A stretch of 64,000 bases of DNA from Tanypteryx hageni. Taxonomy: Eukaryota; Arthropoda; Insecta; Odonata; Petaluridae. The position numbers were made by a program, and so were the translations under genes. The stretch covers positions 132,719,547 to 132,783,546 of the forward strand of contig CM054116.1 in assembly GCA_028673005.1 (NCBI GenBank), in the 5' to 3' direction. This document shows positions 19,777-31,925 of this stretch, piece by piece. How positions within the stretch are numbered: the first letter of the stretch is position 1; each line of letters opens with the position of its first letter. The notes under the pieces are model-generated. The model did not search any database and was not told where the DNA came from. It saw nothing but the letters and a program-made list of their open reading frames with translations.

Positions 19777-19963
19777 GCCTACCATCTGGTAAGCGAATAT
19801 TCTATCTAATGGTATATTAGAATTTCTGGCGATATCAATGAAAATTTGATAGATTTTCTAGTAATTTTTAAAAGTTGCCCTTTTTCTACGCACCATAAAA
19901 AATTATATACAGATTTTCGTATATTTTTAAGCAATACAACTTTAATATCAAATAACCTGTAGT

Positions 19964-20297
19964 CAGGCCACCAGTGAGACTCAGAGAGGTCCGAGCCACA
20001 TCCAGATTTTGAGGCCCCTCGCCGTAATAAATATAAAAATGTTAGGCATTATGTAGCCCACTTTGGTGGTCGGGGTTCGCTGAAAGGTTACAGAGGATCG
20101 ATTAAAAATCAAATTGTAAGTTACGTTCTATGTCACTTCATCTTTTCTGAATGGAAGATGAACAAGGGCCCTCTTTTCGACAAGCCCCCCAGATAGTGCC
20201 TGTGCATAATTCCATCTCTGAAAAACTTCCAAAATTTGAGGGCCCCTTAAGCTTGAGGCCAAATGCCCCCCCCCCCCCCACATTTTCATAGGGCCTG
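19964..20297. mobile_element. hAT-like MITE downstream of the gene, unit A
   Basis: 334 bp starting CAGGCCACC and ending GGGCCTG. Flanks are CCTGTAGT and CCTATAGT, an 8-bp duplication with one mismatch. It contains a C14 tract near its right end. It begins 188 bp after the stop codon and supplies the first downstream AATAAA (20026-20031), so it may be part of the 3' UTR. Confidence 0.7.
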
Positions 20298-20305
20298 CCT
20301 ATAGT

Positions 20306-20976
20306 TATTTTGCACCAGATAACCTTCCACGACCGATATAGCTTATGTAATGGCGGCCATAAGAAATTTAGTTTAAATCACGTCGGTGTTTTTTATAACA
20401 TTCCATTTTATATAAATACCAAATTAAGGTAATTAACAAATTGTTATAATATCAATTGTGAAATTTTTGTATAACATAAATTACTCATGGAAAAATAGCT
20501 AAGTGAAGCTCTATTCTACTTACGTACATACATACTTAAGATATATATCAGTAATATAATTTTTGTATTGTTGTATTACGCTGTATCACGTTGACAGTGT
20601 GTAATTACTCCAACCTACAGAAATGTAGACTTGTTTGGTAAAATGATCCTCAGATCAATTTATGGCCTGCATAGAACCTGAACAACATGTATATGAAGAT
20701 ATAGATTTCATTTTATAATAATGTCATGATAGTAAGACATTAATTTTTATAATCTAAATAAACTATTATGAAACAATATCATTTTTTAGATTTTAAACAT
20801 TTCATAATTTCCATTTAGCATTATCGGTTATAATAATAATAATAATTTTAATAACACTGTAGGTCTCAAATAGGCATGAAGCAGGTACATAACAGCAATA
20901 GTACATTGCTACAGAATAAATCAGTTCATGAACTTAGAAATTCTTGAACACTATAAAAATTATTATTTAACAATCA
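20306..20976. other. Intergenic stretch without recognised feature, unit A
   Basis: AT-rich, with a short (TAA)n near 20830. Nothing else is supported. The unit B match is 45614-46285. Confidence 0.4.
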
Positions 20977-23150
20977 GATTCAGATCACAGCCTTCTAATT
21001 CTTGACGTGAGTACAAAGCTCAAACAAATAAGAAAAACGAGAAGAGAAAGACAGACCTGGGACCTAGAAAAACTGAAAGAAAGGCAGGATGTAGTCAGCA
21101 TGATGCTAGAAGATAACCTAAGAAAGTTGGAAAACAAACCGAAGACCGTTGATGTAGAATGGGATGAAATTAAAACCAGTATCAAGGATACCTTGGATAA
21201 AGAGATTGGAAAACATGAGAAGAAAATCAGAAAACCATGGATCACGAAGGAAATGCTGGAGAAAATGGATGAGAGACGAAAATGGAAAAACGTTAACAGT
21301 GAAGAAGGTAGAGCCAACTATAGGCGTATAAACAATGAGTTGAGAAGGGTAACAGATAAAGCTAGAGAAAATTGGATAAAAGGAAAATGTGATGAAATAG
21401 AACAAATGGAGAAGTTAGGACGGTATGATATGATGTACGCTAGGGCGCTGGAATTAGAAGATAAGAAGTCTAATGGAATTTGTGTTAAAGGAATTATGAA
21501 TACGGATGGGAAGATAGTCTCAGAAACAAACTATGTAGCACAGGTATGGGAAGAATACATTAAGGAATTATACAGCAAACAGGCAGGAGCGGCAAAAATA
21601 GAACTGGAAAATGAGGAAAACATTGAAGAAGACAACTTAGGACCAAGTATTATGGAGAGCTAAGTAGAAAAGGCGATAGTGGAACTAAAGAAGGGGAAAG
21701 CCATGGGCAGCGATGGAATACTGGCTGAGATACTTAAAGTCATAGGATCAGAAGGACTAAAAGCGATCACGAAATTAATTAATAAGATTTACGACACGGG
21801 AGAGTGGCCTCAGGATTTCCTAGAAGTAACAATGATCCCTCTAAAGAAGAAGCCAAAGGCAAAGCAGTGTAAAGATTACAGAACTATAAGCCTTCTGTCA
21901 CACACATCGAAGATCATCACGAGGATTCTTAATAATAGGCTGGAGAAAAAGGCAGAAGAAATAACAGGGGAAGATCAATTCGGTTTCAGAAAAGGTCGAG
22001 AAACTAGAGATGCTATAGGAGTAGTTAGAATCATATCAGAAAGTGCAATAGAATACAGTCAAGATATCTGCGCATGTTTCGTAGACTGGCAGAAGGCCTT
22101 TGATAGAGTAAATTGGGTAAAGTTGATGAAGATATTAAAGGATATATGTGTAGACTGTAAAGACAGGAGACTGATTAGGAATCTATATGAGAATCAAGTT
22201 GTAAAGGTCAGGTTTGATAATGTGGACACCTGCGGAATAAATATCGGTAGAGGAGCAAGTCAAGGCTGCTGCCTATCGCCAACCCTATTCAATATATATG
22301 GAGAAAGTCTAATGCAAGAAGCTTTAGAAGCCACAGGGGATTTCAAAATTGGAGGAAGAATTATAAGAACAGTAAAATATGCAGATGATCAAGTACTTCT
22401 AGCAAGAAAGGAAGAGGAGCTACAAAAAATGATAAATAGACTAGTGATAACAGGTAGAAAATACGGTATGGAAATAAATACAGAAAAATGCAAGGTCATT
22501 CGAATATCGGGTAAAGAAGAGAATCTGAACATAAATATTGGGGGAAAGTCATTAGAACAAGTTTCAGAATATAAATACCTTGGAAGTATCATAACACGAG
22601 AGGCAAAATGTACGGATGAGATCAAAACTAGAATAGGAAAATCAAAAGCGGCTTTCAGGAGAAAGAAACAACTACTTACAGGGAATATAAGGGAAGATAT
22701 CCGCAAGAAGTTGATAAAATGCTACATATGGAGTATAGCAGTGTATGGGGCAGAAACATGGACGCTAAGGAAAAATGACATCAAATACTTGGAAAGCTTT
22801 GAAATGTGGACTTGGAGGAGAATGCTGAAGATAAAATGGACAGATAGGATGAAAAACGATGAAGTGCTACGAAGAATAGGAGAGAAGCGAATGATTATAC
22901 AGACTATCAGAAAGAGGAAGGCTAACTGGGTTGGGCATTACCTGAGGATAGAGAGTATGATTAAAGACGTTTTAGAAGGAAAACTAGATGGGAAAAGGGA
23001 AAGAGGTAGGAAAAGGCTTCAGCTGATAGACGATTTGAAAGGGAAAGAGAGTTATAAAGATATAAAGAGGACAGCGGAAAATAGGAGTATATGGAGAACC
23101 AGGTATAACCAAGAATAATCCGGACCTGTCTACGGACAGACTACCTATGA

Positions 23151-23152
<2 letters not shown>
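20977..23152 (+). mobile_element. 5'-truncated non-LTR retrotransposon, only in unit A
   Basis: It starts abruptly with the last endonuclease motif (SDHSLLILDV) and ends ...ACTACCTATGATGATATAT next to an (AT)n tract. At the same point unit B has unrelated sequence of about 220 bp, so this insertion is younger than the duplication, or was lost from B. Confidence 0.88.
20983..23118 (+). pseudogene. LINE endonuclease end plus reverse transcriptase, one in-frame stop
   Basis: Frames 21007-21663 and 21679-23118 are the same frame, split by a single TAA at 21661-21663. Domains in order: SDHS (end of the endonuclease), an acidic helical linker, then reverse transcriptase with GSDGILAEILK, FGFRKGRETRDA, FVDWQKAFDRVNW (first catalytic Asp), GASQGCCLSPTLFN and KYADDQVLLA (catalytic YADD). 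The C-terminal domain has EYKYLGSIIT, AVYGAETWTLRK and WTWRRMLKIKWTDR. The clade is probably RTE-like, not settled. Catalytic residues are intact, but the endonuclease is mostly missing. Confidence 0.88.

Positions 23153-23228
<76 letters not shown>
23153..23228. repeat. (AT)n microsatellite at the LINE 3' end, unit A
   Basis: About 76 bp of AT dinucleotides between the LINE tail and TTGTATGGGGTATTGTG. The unit B counterpart is 46506-46542. Apparent open frames of Tyr-Ile repeats across it are not genes. Confidence 0.9.
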
Positions 23229-23232
<4 letters not shown>

Positions 23233-23556
23233 ATGGGGTATTGTGATTATGCCTAAAGAAATACACAATGGTTTACCAGAAGAGCTTTAATAGCCGGCTT
23301 TTTTCAGGAAGAAGACTTTATTGGCATATTTATCATGACGCCAAAAGATTATTCCATATGAAAAATTAGAATGAATCTTTGGATAACATAACAATTTTAA
23401 AATTGCAATACTGACAATTTTGAATAATATATGTAGCATAAATTTTCCAGTTGATAATTTTTACTTTCTCCAATGACAGTGCTTGAATGAAAGTTGGCAA
23501 CGCTGGTCACCAAGGCCCACGTGTCTCCCCGCCCCAGCAGCTAACTCATCATTCCG

Positions 23557-23610
23557 ATGGACAGTGAGGCTGCTTTTTTAACAGATTCTTTATTTAAGGA
23601 GCTGAATAAG
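23557..23610 (+). CDS. Possible first exon of another gene, unit A
   Basis: ATG starts MDSEAAFLTDSLFKELNK and is followed by GTAAAA, a possible donor. The upstream 100 bp is GC-richer and unlike the AT-rich surroundings. Unit B (46886-46939) keeps the frame and donor but has two amino-acid changes (Glu to Gly, Thr to Ile). No second exon in phase could be found, so this is weak. Confidence 0.3.
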
Positions 23611-24009
23611 GTAAAATTATATATCAAATATATTAGAGAACAACATTACAATAATAATGAATCAAACATCTTGGCGAGTAAATCAGGATACGAAAAATAA
23701 ACCCCAGAGGATTTTTATTCGCAGTACAGCTCATTCGTTAAGTTTAGTTGTGAATGCCTGGGCAAAAATTTAGTACAAAGTAATAGGTTTCTTTTCTGTT
23801 GGGAAGAAATTTTATAATTTCTTCACTGCTACTACAAAGTCGTGGGAAGTGGTAAAAAGGACAATATAATTCTGAAATGGCATTAAAATGCACCAACAAA
23901 TAGTTCATTAAATTCATAACCGAACCTTTACGTAGGTCTGGGACCGTCTTCATAATATGGTGTTATATTTTCATTGCTTACAAATTTCACCAAAGACTCA
24001 TACGTACAC

Positions 24010-24210
24010 TAAATGAGGAAGTTAAGTAAATCAGCACTTGAGCAAAATGATATTTAATGGAACTGTAAAATAATTTTTTTATAATACGCATAGGTTTGCA
24101 GTTTAGTCCTTTTTGTTTCATTTAATTGTTTTTTTTGGAGAAACTTCATTTCATGGCTACATAATGGTTTTAACTCATACTGTTCTTTTCTTATTCATGC
24201 TGGTGATGAT
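24010..24210 (+). pseudogene. Relic of the exon 3/4 intron module, unit A only
   Basis: Matches the 200 bp before exon 4: CAGCACTTGAGCAAAATGAT, ATGGAACTGTAAAATAATTT, GGAGAAACTTCATTTCATGG and TTTTAACTCAT. Where exon 4 would have its acceptor the sequence is CTTATTCATG, so AG is lost and no exon follows. Unit B has deleted this block. Confidence 0.55.
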
Positions 24211-24595
24211 TTTGCATGCATGCATGAGTATGTCAGAGAGTTATGCACTGCATATCTATCCTATAGTAAATCTGCTTCTAACTTATGAGATATCATATAG
24301 GAGGACACTATAGTTGGTAGCATGAATGACGGCAGGTGGCAACTGGTTGCGCAGAAGGCATGGAATGTCACTTGGTTTCCGTCACTCCTTCATTTGGCCA
24401 TTCAGCATCAGTCTGTTACAGTAGCTTTTGGGGTGCCGTTTGTACATTTGCGGCATAATTTTTATGTTTATTTACTTGTTTCACCATTGAGATTTAAACA
24501 GTGGTGTTCTAAACTGGAGAGCAAAGGAAGTAAACACAATGTTTTGCACAAAAAAGCAAGATAAATCAAATATAAAGCATATCGGTACTCAGGAC

Positions 24596-25190
24596 CAGCG
24601 GAACATGGTAGCAAAACAGGCAACTGCCTGGGGTTCCAAAGATTGAGAGGCTGCATGAAGAGTCAATGAATTGATTTCACAGCTCTGTATATGTGTGTGT
24701 CTGTATTCTTTTCTTTAAGTAACGTATACTTATCAATCATCTTTGATTGATTCATTTTGTTATATTTTTTACGCACATTTGTGTTGTATAAACCTTTATA
24801 TTCAAAATGATTTCAATTCCTCTTCAATGCTGTGCACTACCCCAATCTTAAAAGTATAAGAAGAACTAGCGGTCTGAAGATGTTGACGTACCAACTAGCA
24901 TATGAGCATAAAGTTATGATTTGCTTAATCTCTCGCTAAAAAATTATCATCTTAATGCCCATATTTACCACTGTTACTAACCAAAAAGCTTTTTAATGTG
25001 GAAAAAAATTGTTTTTAAAAATTATGAAAAAATATTTAAAAATAAAAACAAGCTTGAATTCATATTATATTTAAGTGATAACGGTGCTTATAGATATCAT
25101 TGTGTAAATACTAATAAAAGTAATTTTCAACCGTTAGATTTTTAGTCACATTTATATTGGAGTAGGGTGCCAAAAAATTGTTTGCCAATA
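24596..25190. mobile_element. hAT-like fragment with GGCAACTGCC block, unit A
   Basis: CAGCGGAACATGG followed by AACAGGCAACTGCCTGGGG resembles the left end of the 3028 hAT. GGGTGCCAAAAAATTG near 25167 may belong to the other end. No TSD could be read. The unit B match starts at 47464. Confidence 0.35.
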
Positions 25191-28100
25191 GTGCCAAACT
25201 GTCAGTAGTACAAAAACGAGTTGGAGCATGCAGACGATTCAACACGTACAGCTGGTTACAATGTTGCCAGCTGTCAAGAGCGAACAGCGAGCACTTGCGG
25301 CATATCATGCATCGTGCATTGCCTTCTGAGCAAAAGCTTATGCAGGCTCCCGGTTTGGCAGCAATGTAACGTGTATTTCTCTCTCTCTCTGTGCAGTAAT
25401 GTTGACTCACCTGCCTTCATTGTGCTGTAAACTATATTAGGGGGATACTAATGTTTAGGAACTTTCAGATTTGCTGGAGACACGACGTTATTATGTGTTT
25501 AGGACCTTGTGCATAACAGCCTAGATAAATCGAAAACCTCATAAATGTCAAATAATGCAGCTGCTATAAAATTACATAGAAGTGTAAACAAATATTTAAG
25601 GTATATGTATTTCTGATTGTGCTACAAAATACAAGCATCACTCCCTTATCAAATAGATCTTCAGCTGACAGGTCTGTAATTGTGGAAGTGTTGATGCATT
25701 GAAGCATTTTTGTTCCGAATCTCCCAGCAGAACAGGAAAAATTATTTCTCATCAATTAATAGAAAATATTGCTTGATGAGATAAAAGGATGGAATAAATC
25801 ATTTTAATGGGTGGTGACACACTTCCAAAATTTATTATCTCTTTATCCATTCATTTCAGTGAACTGTTTTCTCAGGATGCCAACAAAAGACAAGATATTA
25901 ACTTAACTGTAAAAGTGAATGCCATAGCTATTTACAAGCCCTCATTATTCTACAGTAGAACAGTTTGAATGTGTAACGTTCCTTAATTTCCAGAGCAGAT
26001 CTCTGATAAATGGATAAAAATGATGCTATCTAATAGTCAAGTAGTGGACTTGAAATTTCTTAATTATGAATGAAATGTGTATGTGTATTTTTGGATAATC
26101 AACCTCTTCTTGGATTATTATAGCCATAGCTCTTTCCACACTGAACACACTCACAGAGAAGGAGGGAATCCCAGTGAGGGCTCCTCAAACCACACCAACA
26201 GGAGGTCGGATGACCTTGGAAAAAATCCTACCTTCGCAGGATTCAGGCCTGCTGTGTTTTCTTTGGGGAACCATATTTCAAGTACTTTACTACTATTTTT
26301 TTAAATGTTTATGTTATTTTGTAATAGCCTTTTGTCTGTGAATTAATAAATAATAATAAATCTTTTATTGCAGGTTCAGAATGTCTCAATTAATTTTATA
26401 ACAAAAACTTCATTGTTGAGGAGCAACAGCTAAGATATCATGATGAATTCTGCTAAAATAGAAGGGTTAAGAAGTAATCCATCACTGAAATATTACACAT
26501 TCAGGATGTACAGGGATGCTTGAGCTCCAGGGAATCAACTTTTGAGAACCTGCTCTAAATATGATTTCAAAGAATCTCCAAGCAGCCCAAGTGTTAGTGC
26601 TGCTGCGATGCTTGAACAAGTTTTGCTTATTTTACTTATATCTTTGTGTTGAAAACTTAAAATTATGTTTTTGGTAGCATACAGTGCAGTCATTACCTAA
26701 GTTCTAGCCACCTGTGGTTCAGAAACATCTATTGTGAAACGCCTCCATACTTAAGCTTACCTGGTCAGAGAGGTGGATTATATTTAATGTGACTGAAAGG
26801 CAGTGAAATGCCCTCATACTGAAAAAATAAATAAATAAATAAATTATCCAATACCCTGTCTTTTATTCAATTTTACTGTTTCTTGAATGCTGATATTTGC
26901 TTTACCTACTTCACATTAAGATTTAAATAGAATCAAGGAATTTGTAGCTTTTAACTATAGTTAACAATCTGTATACATTATTTATCTTACGAAATGATTA
27001 AAAACTGGTTATGCAGGAGCATTTCGTCTTTTTAATATATATATATATATAATTGTTTTTAGCATTCAGTGGTTTTTTAATGTTCGGTTTTACAATGCTT
27101 TTCAGATCTGAATAATTTGGATATTGTAACAGTGTTGCCTTTCCAAATCTTAAAATATTTTTAGAATCGGAAAGATAAATCTGTAGAATTGTCTGTTAAA
27201 GGAATATTTATGCTCAAAATTCCATTTTATATATGTAAATTTAGGAAAAACTAAACACAGTTATTTTACTCGCTTATCTAAAGAAATAAATCAGTTTTTT
27301 ATGTTAATAATTATTTATTAATGGAAAAAGAAATACCTCTGTTACGAATATTTCATGCAACTAGGTATGGCAATAAAACTAAATGGCTTAACCCTAAATG
27401 AAAAATATGTAGTAAATCGATAAAATATTTTTATGATGAAAAAAGGTAAATGAAAAATTTAATTTCCTCTAATCTACTACAACGTGATTTAGGACTAAAT
27501 TTAACAATTATATTTCTCTCCTGCCTTGATCGCTCTCTTTAACAGTGTCTTTCTTGCATTAAAATTATAACGATATGCATTCTTTATGAATTGTTTTGTT
27601 AATATTAAACCTGCATTAAAGGTGCATTACTAAGACATAACTAAGAGTAAAGTGTTTACAATAGTCGCAGGTAGGTGTTCTAGCGATTGCAACAAAAAAA
27701 TAGTTTTTTAAAAATCTCAAACAAAACAATATATGGAAAATGTTTCAAACATAGGTTATAGAAAATGAAATTTCCTACAACTTTTATTCCAATACATTTT
27801 TACATTCATCAAATATTAAAGCAAATATTTCAAAAAAAATCTGATGTGGCCACCACATTACTTTCTCCATGAATAATATTTCTGAAAATTCCAAACAAGT
27901 TAAATGATAATGAATTTTTTAAGGAACTGCAAGAAATTTTAAAGGCTTTACAAAGAACACAAATAGATTGATACCATAGCCTTCTGATACTGGATATAGC
28001 CAGGAATCACCAACAATTAAGAAAATTAAAAGGAGCGTTATTAAGACGTAACTAGCATCAATTGTTAACTATAGTCGCCGGTAGGTGACGTGGTTGTGGC

Positions 28101-28348
28101 AGCTAAAAAATGTGGTTTTTAAAAATGATTCGAACAAATGTTGTAGAATATTCAATTTCCTGCAACATTTATAGACCCACACATATACCTATAGATATAA
28201 AATTTACAAAAATATGACAGTTTATATTTATCAAAGCTTTCACTTTGTTAAATACCTAATACAACTAAGCATTTAATTTTGAATTCACATACACATAACA
28301 TTTAAAAGATGAAAGTAATCAATTAAAATCATTTTTGGCATTTATAAT

Positions 28349-29380
28349 CAGCGGCGAAATTCTGCCTAGGCAAACTAGGCAGCTGCCTAGGGCCCCGACC
28401 AAGGGCCAAAATGGTACACATTGAGGACACAGGACAGGGAAAATAATATGTCAATTTTTCCAAACGAAATAGAAAATAATTGGCCATAGTAAATTTTTTG
28501 ACAAGTCAAGTGGCAACACTATGTTTGTGTTCTTTTTTTGTTTTGCATCGCACCTGACTTCATTCTATAACTTGTCACTACTTGTCAGTTCGTGTTGAAA
28601 GTGTGTGCTAGAAAGTTGTATCAATTTCAATTTTGCGGCTCAAAGGTTTTATCTCCCACACGAATATGCTGAGGTTAGTTAAGGTTACGATACAAGTAAT
28701 GTTGGAAATGGAAGCTAAAGAATGTGATATAATTTTCTAGTGTATAGTGTCTTAAGATTTTATAGAATAATCCCGTAAGATAGAACATTCCGGAAATGAT
28801 TAGTGAATGGTAGTACAGGAACATTCTCGAAGGTTCTAGATATTTCGATATTGTATGAGGGAAAAGGGTTATCATCACTGGTGCTATACAAGTACATCCT
28901 GGAAAAAGGCTTTTTGGACATTTATCCAAACGTGGGAATAGCGCCCCGGATGCAGTTGTGTACACCAGGGAAAAACTGTTCGGCAGAACGGTCGTTTTCA
29001 GCGCTAAAGACAGTAATGAATTATTTACGATCTACCACAGAAGAGAACAGGCTTAATTTACTCTCTGTGCTGTACATAGAGTCAGAAATAAGGCAGTCTG
29101 TGGACTACAGTGAGGTCATCCGTTCCTTTGCAGAGAAGAAAGTTCATCGCGTGGCAATGTAATCTTGTAATTATATGAAAATGTAAAAATTATAATTTGT
29201 AAAAAAGTATAGTTGGTACTTGTCTATTTCATTTCTAACTCTGCTTGTCTATTTTCTAAAGTCAAAGTACATTAAATAAATAAAAAATAAAAGTAAAGTT
29301 TGTTTTTTGCTAAATTACCAAAAAGGGGGACCCGACTGTGTTAACTGCCTAGGGAACCTGGGTCTCTATGTCCGGGCCTG
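28349..29380 (+). mobile_element. hAT-superfamily element, unit B
   Basis: Duplicate of 3028-4059 with the same ends and the same flanking TTTATAAT/CTTATAAT. It was therefore inserted before the tandem duplication. It contains the dimerisation-domain frame at 28803-29162. Confidence 0.85.
28803..29162 (+). pseudogene. hAT transposase C-terminal fragment, unit B
   Basis: The same 119-codon frame as in unit A, with Arg in the EIRQSVD stretch. The catalytic core is missing. Confidence 0.78.
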
Positions 29381-29926
29381 CTTATAATATACCTAATCAT
29401 GCTTATATTTCAAAGTCAAACATAAACCTTAATTATCCTTTTATATTCTTGGAGAGATCTGAACAAATCAATTGTAGCCTAGCCTCCCCATACTTGTAAT
29501 AGGTGATTTAAAAGTGTAATTATTTGTGTAATAACCTAGATGACATGGAACAAAAGAGCTTATTGAGTGAGCAGGGATTCTTAAATTTATAAGCGACAAT
29601 AAATTAGGGCAATCAAACATATTATTAATTATTTTGTATAAAAACTTAGGTCTGTGTGGTTAAATTGAGATGAGCTAGTATATCATTATAGGAAATATTG
29701 ACCAGTGAAATTTCCATTTTAAATGGCAATCGATCTCAGAAATTTCTGCTGGACTCGTTCCAACATGTGGGAGTCTATTTCATAATATGGGCTCCAAATG
29801 ACTGAACAATACTCTAGCAGCCTGCGGACAAGAGAAGTATACACAGCAGTGACAGCAAATAAATTAGTAAAATCAGCTGTATTCCTGCATATAAATCCAA
29901 GAGATTCCATTGCTGCATTTGAAATA

Positions 29927-31925
29927 CAGTAGAAGCCCTCATAACTGACCTTCGCTTAACCGAATCGCCGGATTAACACATTTTATGCCCCTAGGTCTGA
30001 AAACTGAAATCCACAGTTGAGTGTGACATTTTACATAAAAACGACTAGTTAAAAACAGTTTAAACCATTCCTTTCATTACGCATCAATCTCACGAGTTGT
30101 CCCTTGTGCTAAAACGATTCTTATTACATAGTAATCCAATCTAGTATGCATCTTCTGTCAGTTGTCCACAGAGTCTGCTGTGGTCTGCTGTCAGTTGTCC
30201 CACATACTAGTTCATTGTTATTTTAGCTATGATATTTAATCAATACTAAATTATATATATATATTATATATTCATATTTATTTATAGTATATGGGTGAGA
30301 TAAGAAAGAGAGTGGTTGTTTCCATGAAAACTAAGCTTTATGCTCTGGAAAGAATTGATAGGGGTGAGTCAGTAAGACAAATTTCTGTGGAGTATGGTGT
30401 TGGAGAGACAACTGCAAAAGACTGGAAAAAATCGCATGAATCTAGAAGGATTTTGCAGTCAGATTGCATCACAACTGTCTTCCCATTCAGCATTAAGGAA
30501 ACCAAAATTGGAAATTTTAGTAGATGCATTATGGCTTTGGTTTATGCAAGAAAGACATCATGGAATTTCAATCAGTGGACCCATACCCAAGGAAAATTAC
30601 CTAACCCTAAATCAAAAAATTGGTGGTGCGCAGAAATTTACTGCAAGTAATGGATGGCTTGGACATTGGAAAAAAACGTCATGGTATCCATGTATTAATC
30701 ATCACTGGAGAGAAGTTATCATCTGATCAGCATGCTGCTCAAAAATTTCTGCAGGATTTAAGAGAGCTTATCGACCAAGATAAATCAGTTGGAGGACAAC
30801 TCTGCAATATAGACGAAACAGGTCTAAATTACAAAATGTTACCAACAAAAACGATGGCAAAAAAGGATGAGCCTGCAGCATCAGGATACAAATAATCCAA
30901 AGAAAGACTCATGTAGCTGCCTGCAGCAATGCAGCTGGAACTCACAAATTGCCGCATTTATTGTTGGTAAATCAAAAAATCCCAGAGCTTTTAAAAGTAT
31001 AAATCGTTTGTCTTTACCAGTTTACTACCGATCACAAAAATCAGGCTGAATTGATTCTGCATTATTCAGAGAATGGTTTTTCATGAGTTTGTATCTTCTG
31101 AAAAAAACACTTGAAAAAACTGAACTTACCTGGAAAGGCCATTGTCATTCTGGATAATGCTCCTTCACATCCCAATTGCAAGGAACTTAAAGATAGGGAC
31201 ATAACGGTCATATTTCTACCAGCGGATGTAACATCCTTAATTCAGCCTATGGATCAAGGGGTTTTAGAAACCTTAAAAAGAAGACACAGGCAAAAATTTT
31301 TGAGTTCAGTTTTGAAAGAAATAGAAGATAAAAATATAGATCATCAAAGATGTTGATGTCTTTTGATGATAAAAATTCTGAACTGGAAGAAGGAAATGAA
31401 TTAAGACTATTAATGGTTGCAAGGCAAATTGAAGTTTCTGAAGATTTACAGCAAGAAGACATAAAGCAATGGATCCAAGGTGACTATTTGTTGGAGAAAG
31501 AAATTTTGGAGGATGCAGAAATCATACAGGCCATGATGGAAACAGAAGGATCAAAGTTTGAAGAGGAAGGAGAATTAAATACAGAGCCAAAAACACCTCA
31601 TGCAGCAGCCAAAGATGCCCTAGATGTAGTTTTGCATTACATTGAACTAGAGTCTGATTCAACTGTTAACGAAGTGATGCTTATAAAAAAATGGAGGGAC
31701 TATGCAGTTAAACAGCACGTTACTTCATCTAAACAACTGAAAATTTTTTATTTTTCTTAAAATACAGACTGTGTATATGTACTTTTCTATTGGAAAATTT
31801 TTTATTTTTAAAATAAATGACTTACTTATAACATAACATTTGTATCTGTATTGTCTTAATATATTTCATGTATGTTAAAATAAATGCGTCCTTCCTCCAC
31901 ATTTGCAAGGTAACTGAAAACGCCC
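29927..31925 (+). mobile_element. Tigger/pogo transposon remnant, unit B
   Basis: It has the same left end and TA flank as unit A, within the LINE. The right border is approximate. It keeps the 5 bp lost in unit A (near 30580). Confidence 0.72.
30291..31760 (+). pseudogene. Tigger transposase pseudogene, unit B
   Basis: It has the same domain order and shared frameshifts as unit A. The region after HHGISISG stays in frame here (GPIPKENYL), and the last frame runs further (to 31760) because a run of A is one base shorter. It is the least damaged of the three. Confidence 0.8.

Larger units (their letters stand above)
1..25327. repeat. Tandem segmental duplication, unit A
   Basis: The first base of the window aligns with 25328, and the order of all later features repeats at an offset of 25320-25327. 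The start of the unit is arbitrary because the window opens inside the array. Unit A contains one complete gene copy (10333-19776), two hAT transposons, a Tigger-split LINE, SINEs and MITEs. It also carries a LINE at 20977-23152 that unit B lacks. Unit A differs most from B and C at about 11150-13300, and from B at about 18400-18900 and 23230-25327. Confidence 0.95.

Noticed and set aside
23153..23228. Replication origin or regulatory AT tract
   Set aside because: It is a plain dinucleotide microsatellite at the end of a LINE; nothing supports more.
22984..23268. Minus-strand frame with a Tyr-Ile repeat
   Set aside because: It is translation of the (AT)n microsatellite joined to antisense LINE.
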